Shown: piece after piece, positions 56,501 through 63,425 of the stretch | How the letters are laid out: each line of letters starts with the position of its first letter | Numbering within the stretch: position 1 is the first letter of the stretch | Assembly (NCBI GenBank): GCA_937981765.1 | Contig: CALJOM010000003.1 | Span: forward strand, 1 to 64,000 | DNA from: an uncultured Bacteroidales bacterium | Lineage (GTDB): Bacteria > Bacteroidota > Bacteroidia > Bacteroidales > Salinivirgaceae | Direction: 5' to 3' | Length of the DNA: 64,000 bases | The notes under the pieces: model-generated | Database searches by the model: none | What the model saw: the letters and a program-made list of their open reading frames with translations, nothing else | Told to the model about the DNA's origin: nothing | Position numbers and translations under genes: made by a program

Positions 56501-57287
56501 AATTAATGAGCGGACCACTAAAGTTAATAGCGGCCATATTGTCATTATAGGGAGTAAGAAAAGTTGAAGTATGTAGTTCTAAACTTCCATAAAAATTTTT
56601 GCTTGGGCCTTTAGTTACGATGCTAATAACACCTCCGGTTGCATCTCCATATTTTGCCGAAAGACCTCCGGTTACTACAGCAACCTGCTCAATTGCGCTT
56701 TTGGGCACTGAACTTGTTCCCCGAACTTTTACACCGTCAACATAATATACTGTTGCCTCTTCACGAGCTCCTCTAACCGACTTAACATTACCGTCTTCTG
56801 CATAAACTCCCCCAACAGTGGCAGCTACTGCATCGGCCGAACGTCCTTGCATTTTACTGATTTCTTCAGAAGTAACAGTTCCTCCGGATTGAGTGTTGTC
56901 TTTCGAAATTAGGGGGACCTTATAATCAACTACCACAACCTCATCGAGCTTAACCGATTCCGGTCGCATTTCAATGTCGAGATATACAATTTTATCGGCT
57001 AAAACTAATACCCCATTTATCTGAGCTGTTGAGTATCCAACATACGATGCCTTAACCGTAACTCGACCTGCCGGAACTGGTTTGATGAAACAGATTCCAT
57101 CGAAATCGGATGTTCCTCCGGTAACTTGATTGCCATCTACTTCAACCACTACGTTGGCAAAAGGAACCGGCTCCTTGGATTCGGAATCGATTATTCGCGC
57201 CCTGATCGTTCCTGACGACTGAGCGTAGACCGCCCCCACTATAAGGACAGTTGTAACAACGAAGAGTAGCTTTCTGAACATAATCAT
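53571..57287 (-). CDS. TonB-dependent outer-membrane receptor with carboxypeptidase-regulatory-like N-domain
   Basis: 1238 residues. After the signal peptide comes a carboxypeptidase-regulatory-like domain (about 25-110, RARIIDSESKEPVPFANVVVEVDG in the genome), a plug domain (about 125-235: ISKMQGRSADAVAATVGGVY, AIEQVAVVTGGLSAKYGDATGGVISIVTK in the genome) and a long beta barrel ending RTARIGVLFSF with the terminal Phe needed for Bam insertion. A TonB box is not evident by eye. The start may also be the ATG at 57281. It lies upstream of the giant surface protein and has no SusD neighbour, so it is not a standard glycan importer. Confidence 0.9.
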   Translation of the reverse strand: MIMFRKLLFVVTTVLIVGAVYAQSSGTIRARIIDSESKEPVPFANVVVEVDGNQVTGGTSDFDGICFIKPVPAGRVTVKASYVGYSTAQINGVLVLADKIVYLDIEMRPESVKLDEVVVVDYKVPLISKDNTQSGGTVTSEEISKMQGRSADAVAATVGGVYAEDGNVKSVRGAREEATVYYVDGVKVRGTSSVPKSAIEQVAVVTGGLSAKYGDATGGVISIVTKGPSKNFYGSLELHTSTFLTPYNDNMAAINFSGPLINSKTVDPNNPERIIKKPIVGFLLAGEIGSIGDPRPSAIGQYVLKQEYLDSLKRTPVIGYGTQNQLLINYFRGDAFEKIDVRKNVGSFKAMAAAKIDIKPSDNTQITIGGTFDYNRFNSYVRAFSFTNWENNPLNINTTQRAYIRFNQRFRTQKAEGQEATLISNINYSLQFDISRTNGESGHPEYMSDVFKYGYYGRMYVRQIPSYEYGYEPIENLNGYKQNAFYAVLDSVVSTNINPLLARYNELIYENLVPYLGNYQIRPSDLEEWGGYMNGRSPKSLVFNSFGLGSPRISMPGTVNNAYSKYDNLMLRATGALSFDIKGHEVSAGFEYEKRTDRGYSVAPIGLWFIAREYTNNHIKELDFSNPIPRYVTVNGQILTDPYGNPIFTDTIDYPRLYSRISQSQFDINLRQSLGLPLNGTTWINVDQIDPKNFSISWFSPDELYSSGNPYASFYGFDHGGKKLTTRATFNDFFTKTYTDAVGNQRFSRLVPAFEPIYMAGYIQDKFAYNDLIFNIGLRVDYYDLNQKVLKDPYLFFETHRVGEQFDQFPWMFDQTGQLAIPSNIPQGAAIYVNNSADPTEIKGFRFDRQWYNKEGIPVSGPEAIGEIHPFLVAGDQVGSQSFLNSFTDYKPEIVPMPRISFSFPISDEALFYAHYDVLTKRPSRGRIDYLDYLFIRNQEKQVISNPNTRPEKTIDYELGFQQKVSETSAIKLSAFYREMRDMIQLMSVAGAYPVSYLTYGNLDFGTVKGFTGAYDLRRTGNVSLRASYTLQFAKGTGSDATTAYNLIIKGFSNLRTIYPLDFDSRHQISAVLDYRYGEGKDYNGPKIFGADILANAGMNITLMTNSGTPYSSREKGTNLLIGKLNGNNMPWVTTVNARFDKDFKISLGADREGKAKYGILNVYLDVSNLFNTLNIANVYSTTGNPDDDGFLTYGTSQPIINQRPDPQAYREVYAILINHPGNYRLPRTARIGVLFSF

Positions 57288-57388
57288 TTATTTTAGTTTA
57301 CACGTTTCCAATTTAGACGGTAAATATAGGTATATTCCAACCAATTTTACAAGAATTTATATCAAAAAGTTAAAATTTTGTTAATTTT

Positions 57389-57766
57389 TTATTCATACCT
57401 CCGATTGATAATCTCAGAGTAGAGAATTGCTTTTCGGAGATTGATTTTCTTTTTCTTCTGATTTTCAATATTTCCCCGCTTTAGTGGAATTTTAGCTTTT
57501 GGCGTAGGTACCACCTTTTCCTTGAGTTGGGCTTGGTATTGTATAACCTCTTGCTCTTTTGGAGCACTGGATACCACGGGCGCCTTTTGTACCTCCGCGG
57601 GTTTCACCATTTCTTCAAAAAAATCGGGCAAAGGGATTTCGGTAGTCGATTCATCGGGTGCTTCTGTAGAGGGTACTCTTCGTTTTTTCTTCTCTTTCTG
57701 AATGTTAAGATAATAAACAGCCGCAAAGAGCAGTAAGTAGCTGATAATTTCAAAAATATCTTCCAT
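57389..57766 (-). CDS. Small membrane-anchored protein, unknown function
   Basis: About 125 residues from the ATG at 57766. One N-terminal transmembrane helix (about 4-20, IISYLLLFAAVYYLN), a strongly basic QKEKKKRRVP boundary, a disordered Glu/Pro-rich middle and a basic C-terminus ending LRKAILYSEIINRRYE. The tail looks like a conserved motif, which I recall from small Bacteroidota proteins of unknown role. It overlaps the upstream gene by 17 bases and lies 101 bases before the TonB receptor. Confidence 0.55.
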   Translation of the reverse strand: MEDIFEIISYLLLFAAVYYLNIQKEKKKRRVPSTEAPDESTTEIPLPDFFEEMVKPAEVQKAPVVSSAPKEQEVIQYQAQLKEKVVPTPKAKIPLKRGNIENQKKKKINLRKAILYSEIINRRYE

Positions 57767-58151
57767 AAAGCTTCTTGGTTTTATATTCCAAATATATGTA
57801 AAATTCAACAGCCGGTTTACCTCGATTAAATTTCTGAGCCATTTTTCGGGTTTCTTTCATGCGTTTTTGTACAAGTTTTGTCTGTTTCTCTTTAGCATAT
57901 TTCCTGGCAAGTTTTTCGGCCATCTTATCTTCATGCCGTATGCGCCGTTTTTCAATTCGTTGCTCACGCTTTTGTTTAAAATTTTCGATACGCTCCGAAA
58001 TTGTGAGCCTTCGGCTAACTTTAAGTTTACTTTTATCGATCGAATACTGAAACTGGCCATTGGATACCAAAGGTAAACTCAATATCAAAATTAAAAAAAT
58101 TCTCCGTAAATATTTTTCTTTGGGTTTCCAAAATAGCTGTTGGCTTAGCAT
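57750..58151 (-). CDS. Small exported basic coiled-coil protein, unknown function
   Basis: About 133 residues from the ATG at 58151. A start near 58226 would cross the divergent promoter at 58214-58221 and is less likely. A signal peptide (RRIFLILILSLPLVSNGQ) is followed by a highly charged Arg/Lys/Glu-rich helix of about 80 residues, then KPAVEFYIYLEYKTKKLYGRYF. It probably resides in the periplasm or outer membrane. No family recognised. Confidence 0.5.
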   Translation of the reverse strand: MLSQQLFWKPKEKYLRRIFLILILSLPLVSNGQFQYSIDKSKLKVSRRLTISERIENFKQKREQRIEKRRIRHEDKMAEKLARKYAKEKQTKLVQKRMKETRKMAQKFNRGKPAVEFYIYLEYKTKKLYGRYF

Positions 58152-58213
58152 CTCGATGATGGTATTTAATTTGCAACAGAGATATTCTTTCAACTCAGGC
58201 GTTAATTTTGTAG

Positions 58214-58221
58214 TAACTTTG
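58214..58221 (+). promoter_or_regulatory. Promoter -7 box of the Rieske-like lipoprotein gene
   Basis: TAACTTTG matches TAnnTTTG exactly, 15 bases before the ATG at 58237. It supports the short form of that protein. Confidence 0.6.
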
Positions 58222-58236
58222 GGCAAAATATATAAT

Positions 58237-58671
58237 ATGGTGTGGGCAAAGATAAGCAGATATTTTCTTTTTCTGCTTTTTATGGGTTGGCAGTGTAATC
58301 CCGATAAATCACCCGTTCCGACAGGGCCGGTAGATATTTATTTAGATCTAAATCAACCCGAATTTAATGGGTTTATCCCCGGAACGTATCGATTTATAGT
58401 GGGAGGCGGAAGCGGTCTTGGAATTGTTGTATACAGAGTATCGCAGACTGAATTCAAATCGTTCGACCGAATGTGTACGTCGAAAACACATCAGGAGCCT
58501 CATCGGGTAGCCACTTCCGAGATAAGCTATTTCTTGCTTGAATGCCCGGCATGCGGTTCGCGTTTTGGAGCTACCGACGGAACAATTATTCGAGGACCGG
58601 CTACATACGGATTAATTGAATACCAGTGCTTTTATAATCAAACAACGAATGTGCTTTGGATTACGAACTAA
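58237..58671 (+). CDS. Rieske-like-fold lipoprotein with altered metal ligands
   Basis: 144 residues from the ATG at 58237. Signal with a loose lipobox ending MGWQC (Cys20), then PVPTGPVDIYLDLNQPEF and a small beta domain. FDRMC (Cys80), ECPACGSRFGATDG (Cys103, Cys106) and RGPATYGLIEY follow the order of a Rieske domain (C-box, C-box, then GPA...L). However, the C-x-H and C-x-x-H ligand pairs are replaced: Cys80 is followed by TSKTHQEPH (His85, His89), and the second box is CPAC. The fold is probably Rieske-like with a different metal site (Zn or an unusual Fe-S). Divergent from the unknown gene at 58151. Confidence 0.65.
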   Translation: MVWAKISRYFLFLLFMGWQCNPDKSPVPTGPVDIYLDLNQPEFNGFIPGTYRFIVGGGSGLGIVVYRVSQTEFKSFDRMCTSKTHQEPHRVATSEISYFLLECPACGSRFGATDGTIIRGPATYGLIEYQCFYNQTTNVLWITN

Positions 58672-58739
58672 TTGTGAAGGTTGTTAGTTTAATTATATGT
58701 CAAAGTTATTCGGCCTCTCACAATTGCCTCAAGAATGGT

Positions 58740-58747
58740 TACCTTTG
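58740..58747 (+). promoter_or_regulatory. Promoter -7 box of the heptose kinase-lipA-lipB operon
   Basis: TACCTTTG matches TAnnTTTG exactly, 41 bases before the ATG at 58789. Confidence 0.6.
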
Positions 58748-58788
58748 CAAAGTAATTCAAACAGTTTAATTTTAGAGAAAATCAAACA

Positions 58789-59811
58789 ATGAATCCAAAA
58801 ACTATAGAAACGATATTTTCAGCCATTGGCACAAAAAAAATTGCTGTTATCGGCGATGTTATGATAGACTCTTATTTATGGGGAAAAGCCGAACGTATTT
58901 CGCCCGAAGCACCAGTTCCCATTGTTATGGTAGAACATCGGGAGTCGCGTCCGGGAGGTGCTGCCAACGTGGCCATAAACATAAAATCGATGGGTGCTGA
59001 GCCACTGATTTTAGCACTGGTTGGCGACGACGAGAAGGGACACGAATTCAGCAAAATAATTTCGCGCATGGAGCTCAATACAAACGGGATTATTTTCCAT
59101 CCCAGCCGTAAAACAACTGTAAAACACCGTGTTATTGCCTCTAATCAACATCTTCTCCGAGTTGATGAAGAAATAACAACCCCTGTTTCAGGCCAAGTAG
59201 AAAAGGATTTTATTGACCATTGCCTTGGAATCCTTGCTGAATATAAGCCCAATGCCATAATTTTTGAAGACTACGATAAGGGCAACATTACCCCCGCGAT
59301 AATAGATGCAATAGTTGATTTTGCCAACAAAAAGAGCATCCCCTCTTTAGTCGACCCCAAAAAGCGGAATTTTTCCAGCTACCGCAACGTAACACTGTTT
59401 AAACCCAACTTTAAAGAGCTGGTAGAAGGCGCTAAAATTGATTTCCTTCCCAAAAACGACCCTGAAAAGATATTCAAAGCAGCAGCCAGATTACGTCAGC
59501 AATTGCAAGCCAAATATCTGATGGTAACACTTTCCGAATACGGAATACTGATTACCGATGGTAACAGCTACTACCATATGCCGGCTCAAAAACGCGAAAT
59601 TGCCGATGTTAGCGGAGCCGGAGATACGGTTATAAGCGTTGCAGCGCTGCTGTTATGTTCAGAATCTTCCATGGAAACAATAGCCACCATTTCCAACATT
59701 GCCGGAGGACTTGTTTGTGAAAAACCGGGAGTAGTACCCATTGATAAACACCAACTTATGAGAGAAACTCAGGCATACTTTAGCACACTTTTTAAATCAG
59801 ACACGGTATGA
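58789..59811 (+). CDS. rfaE1: D-glycero-beta-D-manno-heptose-7-phosphate kinase (HldE/RfaE domain I)
   Basis: PfkB-family sugar kinase making heptose-1,7-bisphosphate for LPS inner core. 340 residues. IGDVMIDSYLWGKAERISPEAPVPIV in the genome near 22-47 and RPGGAANVAINI near 54 are the N-terminal RfaE signature; DVSGAGDTVISVAALLL near 270 is the PfkB catalytic loop with the base Asp. It carries only the kinase domain; the adenylyltransferase must be elsewhere. It overlaps lipA by 4 bases. Confidence 0.9.
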   Translation: MNPKTIETIFSAIGTKKIAVIGDVMIDSYLWGKAERISPEAPVPIVMVEHRESRPGGAANVAINIKSMGAEPLILALVGDDEKGHEFSKIISRMELNTNGIIFHPSRKTTVKHRVIASNQHLLRVDEEITTPVSGQVEKDFIDHCLGILAEYKPNAIIFEDYDKGNITPAIIDAIVDFANKKSIPSLVDPKKRNFSSYRNVTLFKPNFKELVEGAKIDFLPKNDPEKIFKAAARLRQQLQAKYLMVTLSEYGILITDGNSYYHMPAQKREIADVSGAGDTVISVAALLLCSESSMETIATISNIAGGLVCEKPGVVPIDKHQLMRETQAYFSTLFKSDTV

Positions 59812-60650
59812 AAAACTCACGAAAGCCCGAGTGGTTAAAAATACGTCTACCAAAAACCAAAGAGTTTCACGCATTGAACGATTTGATTATTAAAAACAAT
59901 CTCCACACTATTTGTTCAAGCGGGAAATGCCCGAACATGGGAGAATGTTGGGCAGCCGGAACTGCAACATTCATGATTCTGGGCGATATCTGTACCCGCG
60001 GCTGCAAATTTTGCAACGTAACCACAGGCAAACCGCTGCCACCCGACCCGAACGAGCCTGAAAAACTGGCTCAAGCAATAAAAATTCTTCGCCTAAAACA
60101 CGCGGTGATAACCTCTGTTGATCGCGACGACTTGCCTGACGGCGGAGCAAACCATTGGGCAGAAACCATTCGTTGGATAAAAAAACTAAACCCTGAAGCC
60201 ACCATTGAGGCACTGATACCTGACTTCGACGCACGGGAAGACCTTTTGGAGATTGTAGCCCAAACCCGGCCCGAAATCATTTCGCACAACTTAGAAACAG
60301 TAGAACGACTAACCCCATTGGTTAGAACTAAAGCACAATTTCGCCGCTCCCTAAAAACACTGGAAATATTACACACCAAAGGAATAACCACCAAAAGCGG
60401 AATCATGGTTGGACTTGGAGAAACCCGTGAAGAAGTTTTTGAAACCATGAATGCACTTTTGTCAGTTAACTGCAAGATTATGACCATCGGGCAATACCTT
60501 CAGCCATCGTCGAAAAATTTACCGGTTAACCGATATATTACCCCTGAAGAGTTTGAGGAATATCGGAACGTAGGCCTGGCCAAAGGGTTTGATGTAGTGG
60601 AAAGCGGACCTTTAGTGCGGTCGTCATACCATGCCGAAAAACATTTATAA
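59808..60650 (+). CDS. lipA: Lipoyl synthase LipA
   Basis: Radical-SAM enzyme inserting two sulfurs into protein-bound octanoyl groups. 280 residues. The auxiliary cluster motif is CSSGKCPNMGEC near 33-44 and the radical-SAM cluster CTRGCKFCNV near 60-69; the C-terminal RSSYHAE holds the conserved serine ligand. Between rfaE1 and lipB. Confidence 0.97.
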   Translation: MKNSRKPEWLKIRLPKTKEFHALNDLIIKNNLHTICSSGKCPNMGECWAAGTATFMILGDICTRGCKFCNVTTGKPLPPDPNEPEKLAQAIKILRLKHAVITSVDRDDLPDGGANHWAETIRWIKKLNPEATIEALIPDFDAREDLLEIVAQTRPEIISHNLETVERLTPLVRTKAQFRRSLKTLEILHTKGITTKSGIMVGLGETREEVFETMNALLSVNCKIMTIGQYLQPSSKNLPVNRYITPEEFEEYRNVGLAKGFDVVESGPLVRSSYHAEKHL

Positions 60651-60694
60651 ACTTTTAATCCCCACGCTTGTTTCCAAACAAAAAATTATCGATT

Positions 60695-61378
60695 ATGAGT
60701 AAGCACACAATAAAATTCCTCGACTGGCATACGACCGATTATGGTAAATCGTGGGAATGGCAACAGGAAATCTTTAACAAACAAATAGAGCGTAAAAACA
60801 ATCATCAACCCACGGAGCATTATCTCATTTTTGTCGAACACCCTCATGTTTATACCCTTGGAAAGAACGGCAATCAAGACAACCTGCTAATTTCTGAAGC
60901 GTTTTTAAAACAGATAAACGCATCGTATTATAAGGTTGACCGTGGCGGAGATATAACTTACCATGGCCCGGGGCAAATTGTAGGATATCCGATTTTCGAT
61001 CTTGAAGCGTTTCGCATAGGCTATAAAGAATATATCGAAAATCTCGAAAATGCAATCATACAATATTTAAAAGATAAGCACAACATAGAGGCCTTTCAGA
61101 TGAAGGGGGCCACAGGAGTATGGGTAAACTCACCTTGCGGGGAAGAAAAAATTTGCGCCATTGGCACACGCGCAAGCAAATTTATTACCATGCACGGATT
61201 TGCATTTAACGTAAACACCAACCTCGACTATTTCGGATATATTAATCCTTGCGGATTTGTGGATAAAGGCGTAACGTCGCTGCAAAAAATCTACAGGCAT
61301 CCTCTCGATTTTGAGCAGGAAAAAATTTTTCTGAGAGATTACATTGCCCGAGCGTTTAACGCCGAACTTATTTACTAA
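60695..61378 (+). CDS. lipB: Lipoyl(octanoyl) transferase LipB
   Basis: Transfers octanoate from acyl-carrier protein to apo-lipoyl domains. 227 residues from the ATG at 60695; a TTG nine codons upstream is unlikely. RGGDITYHGPGQIVGYPI near 87, KGATGVWV near 140 and the catalytic Cys in INPCGFVDKGVTSL near 190 are diagnostic. It forms the expected pair with lipA. Its stop overlaps the convergent mpl stop by 4 bases. Confidence 0.96.
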   Translation: MSKHTIKFLDWHTTDYGKSWEWQQEIFNKQIERKNNHQPTEHYLIFVEHPHVYTLGKNGNQDNLLISEAFLKQINASYYKVDRGGDITYHGPGQIVGYPIFDLEAFRIGYKEYIENLENAIIQYLKDKHNIEAFQMKGATGVWVNSPCGEEKICAIGTRASKFITMHGFAFNVNTNLDYFGYINPCGFVDKGVTSLQKIYRHPLDFEQEKIFLRDYIARAFNAELIY

Positions 61379-62733
61379 TTATCAAGTCCCATTGCCCAGC
61401 TTTCAGGATCTATCCCACCAAAGTTTCCTGAGGACATAAGTAACAATACAGTCCCATTTTTCCACCGTTGCTTCAAGGTTTGAAACATCTGGCCGGCATC
61501 AGTAAATACCGTGGTATTTGGGTGCTTCACCGATGCTTTTATAAACTCTGGGTCGAGCATGGGCAAGCATTTGTGTTGTAACACTTCGGGGCTAAACAAG
61601 ATAAGCACCTCATCAGCTCTATCGAAAGTGTTAGCGTAATGTGGAATGAAATCTTTGTTAAGCGAACTATAAGTGTGCAATTCGTAGCCGGCAACAATTT
61701 TTTTATTAGGATGGGCAGCCCGAACAGCAGCTACCGTTGCGCGAACCTTTGATGGAGCGTGAGCAAAATCGTAATACACGGGATTATTGGCAACCTTTAT
61801 TGTTTGCAATCTTCGTCGGGCGCCTGAAAAGCTCTCCATGGACCGGCAAAACAGAGTTTCATCCATGCCCAATTGTTTGCATACCAATAAGGCAGCTTGC
61901 ATATTCATAAAATTGTGATCGCCAAAAAGAGAAGTACGGTAAACCTTGCCATTATGGTAAAATATTGATCCTTCCGTAGATTTTTCCCACTTCAAACCTT
62001 CATAAAACTGAATATTTGCCGAGATTTTAGTTGATGTACACAGCACTTTTAAAACCGGATCGTTGTTGCAACAGAACAAAACCCCTTCCGGCAGGATAGT
62101 TTGGGCAAAATCGGCAAAGGCTTGAACATACTTATCGAACGTCGGAAAAACATTCATGTGGTCCCACTCAATTCCCGTTATTACACCGATTTGGGGTTTA
62201 TACCAAAGAAACTTACTGCGAGGGTCGATGGGTGAAGAGAGATACTCGTCGCCCTCAAAAACGGCAAGGGTAGATTTTTCGGTGATATAGGCCATGAGAT
62301 CAAAACCATCAATTTGAGAGCCAACCATGTAATCGAAATCCTTTCCTGCAAAACGAAGGCCGTGCAGAATCATAGCGGTGGTTGTGGTTTTCCCATGACT
62401 CCCGGCAACAACCACACGTTGTTTGTCTTTGGTATTGTTGTAAAGGAATTCAGGGAACGACATAATTTTTAACCCAAGGCTCATGGCCTTCTGAAGTTCC
62501 GGGTTATCGATCCTGGCATGCATTCCCAGCACTACTAGGTCGATATTGGGTGTGATTTTTTCGGGATACCATCCCATAGTTTCGGGTAATAATCCCGCAG
62601 CTAAAAGTCGGGAACGCGACGGTTCAAAAATTTCATCGTCGGAGCCGGTAACTTTGTATCCTTTTTTGCTCATGGCAATAGCCAGGTTGTGCATGGCTGC
62701 ACCCCCAATGGCTATAAAATGTATTCGCTGCAT
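61375..62733 (-). CDS. mpl: UDP-N-acetylmuramate:L-alanyl-gamma-D-glutamyl-meso-DAP ligase Mpl
   Basis: Mur ligase-family enzyme that recycles cell-wall tripeptide onto UDP-MurNAc. 452 residues. N-terminal IHFIAIGGAAMHNLA, ATP-binding GSHGKTTTTAMI near 109-120, EGDEYLSSPID near 160-170 and the C-terminal AHAPSKVRATV near 327. The spacing and the early start of the N-domain favour Mpl over MurC. An exact promoter box lies at 62796-62803. Confidence 0.9.
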   Translation of the reverse strand: MQRIHFIAIGGAAMHNLAIAMSKKGYKVTGSDDEIFEPSRSRLLAAGLLPETMGWYPEKITPNIDLVVLGMHARIDNPELQKAMSLGLKIMSFPEFLYNNTKDKQRVVVAGSHGKTTTTAMILHGLRFAGKDFDYMVGSQIDGFDLMAYITEKSTLAVFEGDEYLSSPIDPRSKFLWYKPQIGVITGIEWDHMNVFPTFDKYVQAFADFAQTILPEGVLFCCNNDPVLKVLCTSTKISANIQFYEGLKWEKSTEGSIFYHNGKVYRTSLFGDHNFMNMQAALLVCKQLGMDETLFCRSMESFSGARRRLQTIKVANNPVYYDFAHAPSKVRATVAAVRAAHPNKKIVAGYELHTYSSLNKDFIPHYANTFDRADEVLILFSPEVLQHKCLPMLDPEFIKASVKHPNTTVFTDAGQMFQTLKQRWKNGTVLLLMSSGNFGGIDPESWAMGLDN

Positions 62734-62795
62734 AAAAAATTTGGCTTTGCTGAATTATTTGATGTCATGGGAAACTATAATAGTTAGTTGTGTAA

Positions 62796-62803
62796 CAAAA
62801 GTA
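62796..62803 (-). promoter_or_regulatory. Promoter -7 box of mpl
   Basis: Minus-strand TACTTTTG matches TAnnTTTG exactly, giving a leader of about 55 bases before the mpl ATG. Confidence 0.6.
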
Positions 62804-62901
62804 AAGGATTATACAACTAAGTTTGCCGTTTTTCAAAAAGGACTTTATTGGGAGAAATTACTATGGAAGACAATTTTAACGTCGTCATATTTTTTCATTA
62901 A

Positions 62902-63425
62902 TTAAGGTAAAGACAAGGTTTCAATGTTTAGTTCCTTACAAATTGCAGTAATCTTCTTGAAAAGTTTATTTTCATTGCTGCTTTCCGTTTCTTCGGTAAC
63001 TAAAAATACCCGTTCTCCATCATTGTGTAAATTTAAAGCTAAAATCACTTGTTTCATATCTGCTCTTCCTAGGGAAAAGTTCTTTTGACTTTCGAATTCC
63101 TCATCTGTCATTTTTTTTCTAATTGATACGTTAATAAAAACACTAGTCAATTGATGAAAAAATGTCTGGTATTTGGAATAAGCAAATCCTCAGTTTTGTA
63201 AGGTATTCTTGCTTTTTTTGAAAAAACTTTGTCAACTAAAAAAGGCATTTTATTAAGAACTACTCCTTTTGAAATGTAGTTGCATTTATCGAGAATTTTA
63301 TCAATTATAATTTCCCCATTCTCAATTTTTAATTTTATAAACTGAAAAAGTACTTCTTTTTCATCAAATGGCAAGTAGTAACGCACTAGTGACAAAAGAG
63401 AATTTGTGTCGAAGACTACTCTCAT
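62902..63425 (-). pseudogene. PIN-like (DUF4411-type) nuclease gene, frameshifted
   Basis: Two adjacent frames together make one PIN-like protein of about 174 residues. The first (63147-63425, from the ATG at 63425) has the N-terminal acidic motif VFDTNSLLS and RYYLPFDEKEVLFQF, resembling DUF4411. The second (62902-63150) carries the missing half with LGRADMKQVILALNL and VFLVTEE, the second acidic cluster of the fold. They join if one T is added to the six-T run after the Arg-His codons near 63162: the frame then reads RHFFHQLTSVFINVS. The ATG overlaps the stop of the metallopeptidase-like gene by 4 bases (ATGA), a typical toxin-antitoxin arrangement. A sequencing error in the homopolymer could also explain it. 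Confidence 0.65.

Noticed and set aside
58152-58226. Longer start for the basic coiled-coil protein
   Set aside because: It would overlap the divergent promoter and would put the signal peptide 25 residues inside the protein.
58060-58236. Extra 59 residues at the start of the Rieske-like protein
   Set aside because: The segment lies antisense to another gene and spans the promoter box at 58214; the signal peptide begins at 58237.
62734-62901. Search for an attachment site or repeat at the border of the PIN/ImmA cassette
   Set aside because: No direct repeat, tRNA end or integrase is visible, and the right border lies outside the window, so insertion cannot be shown.
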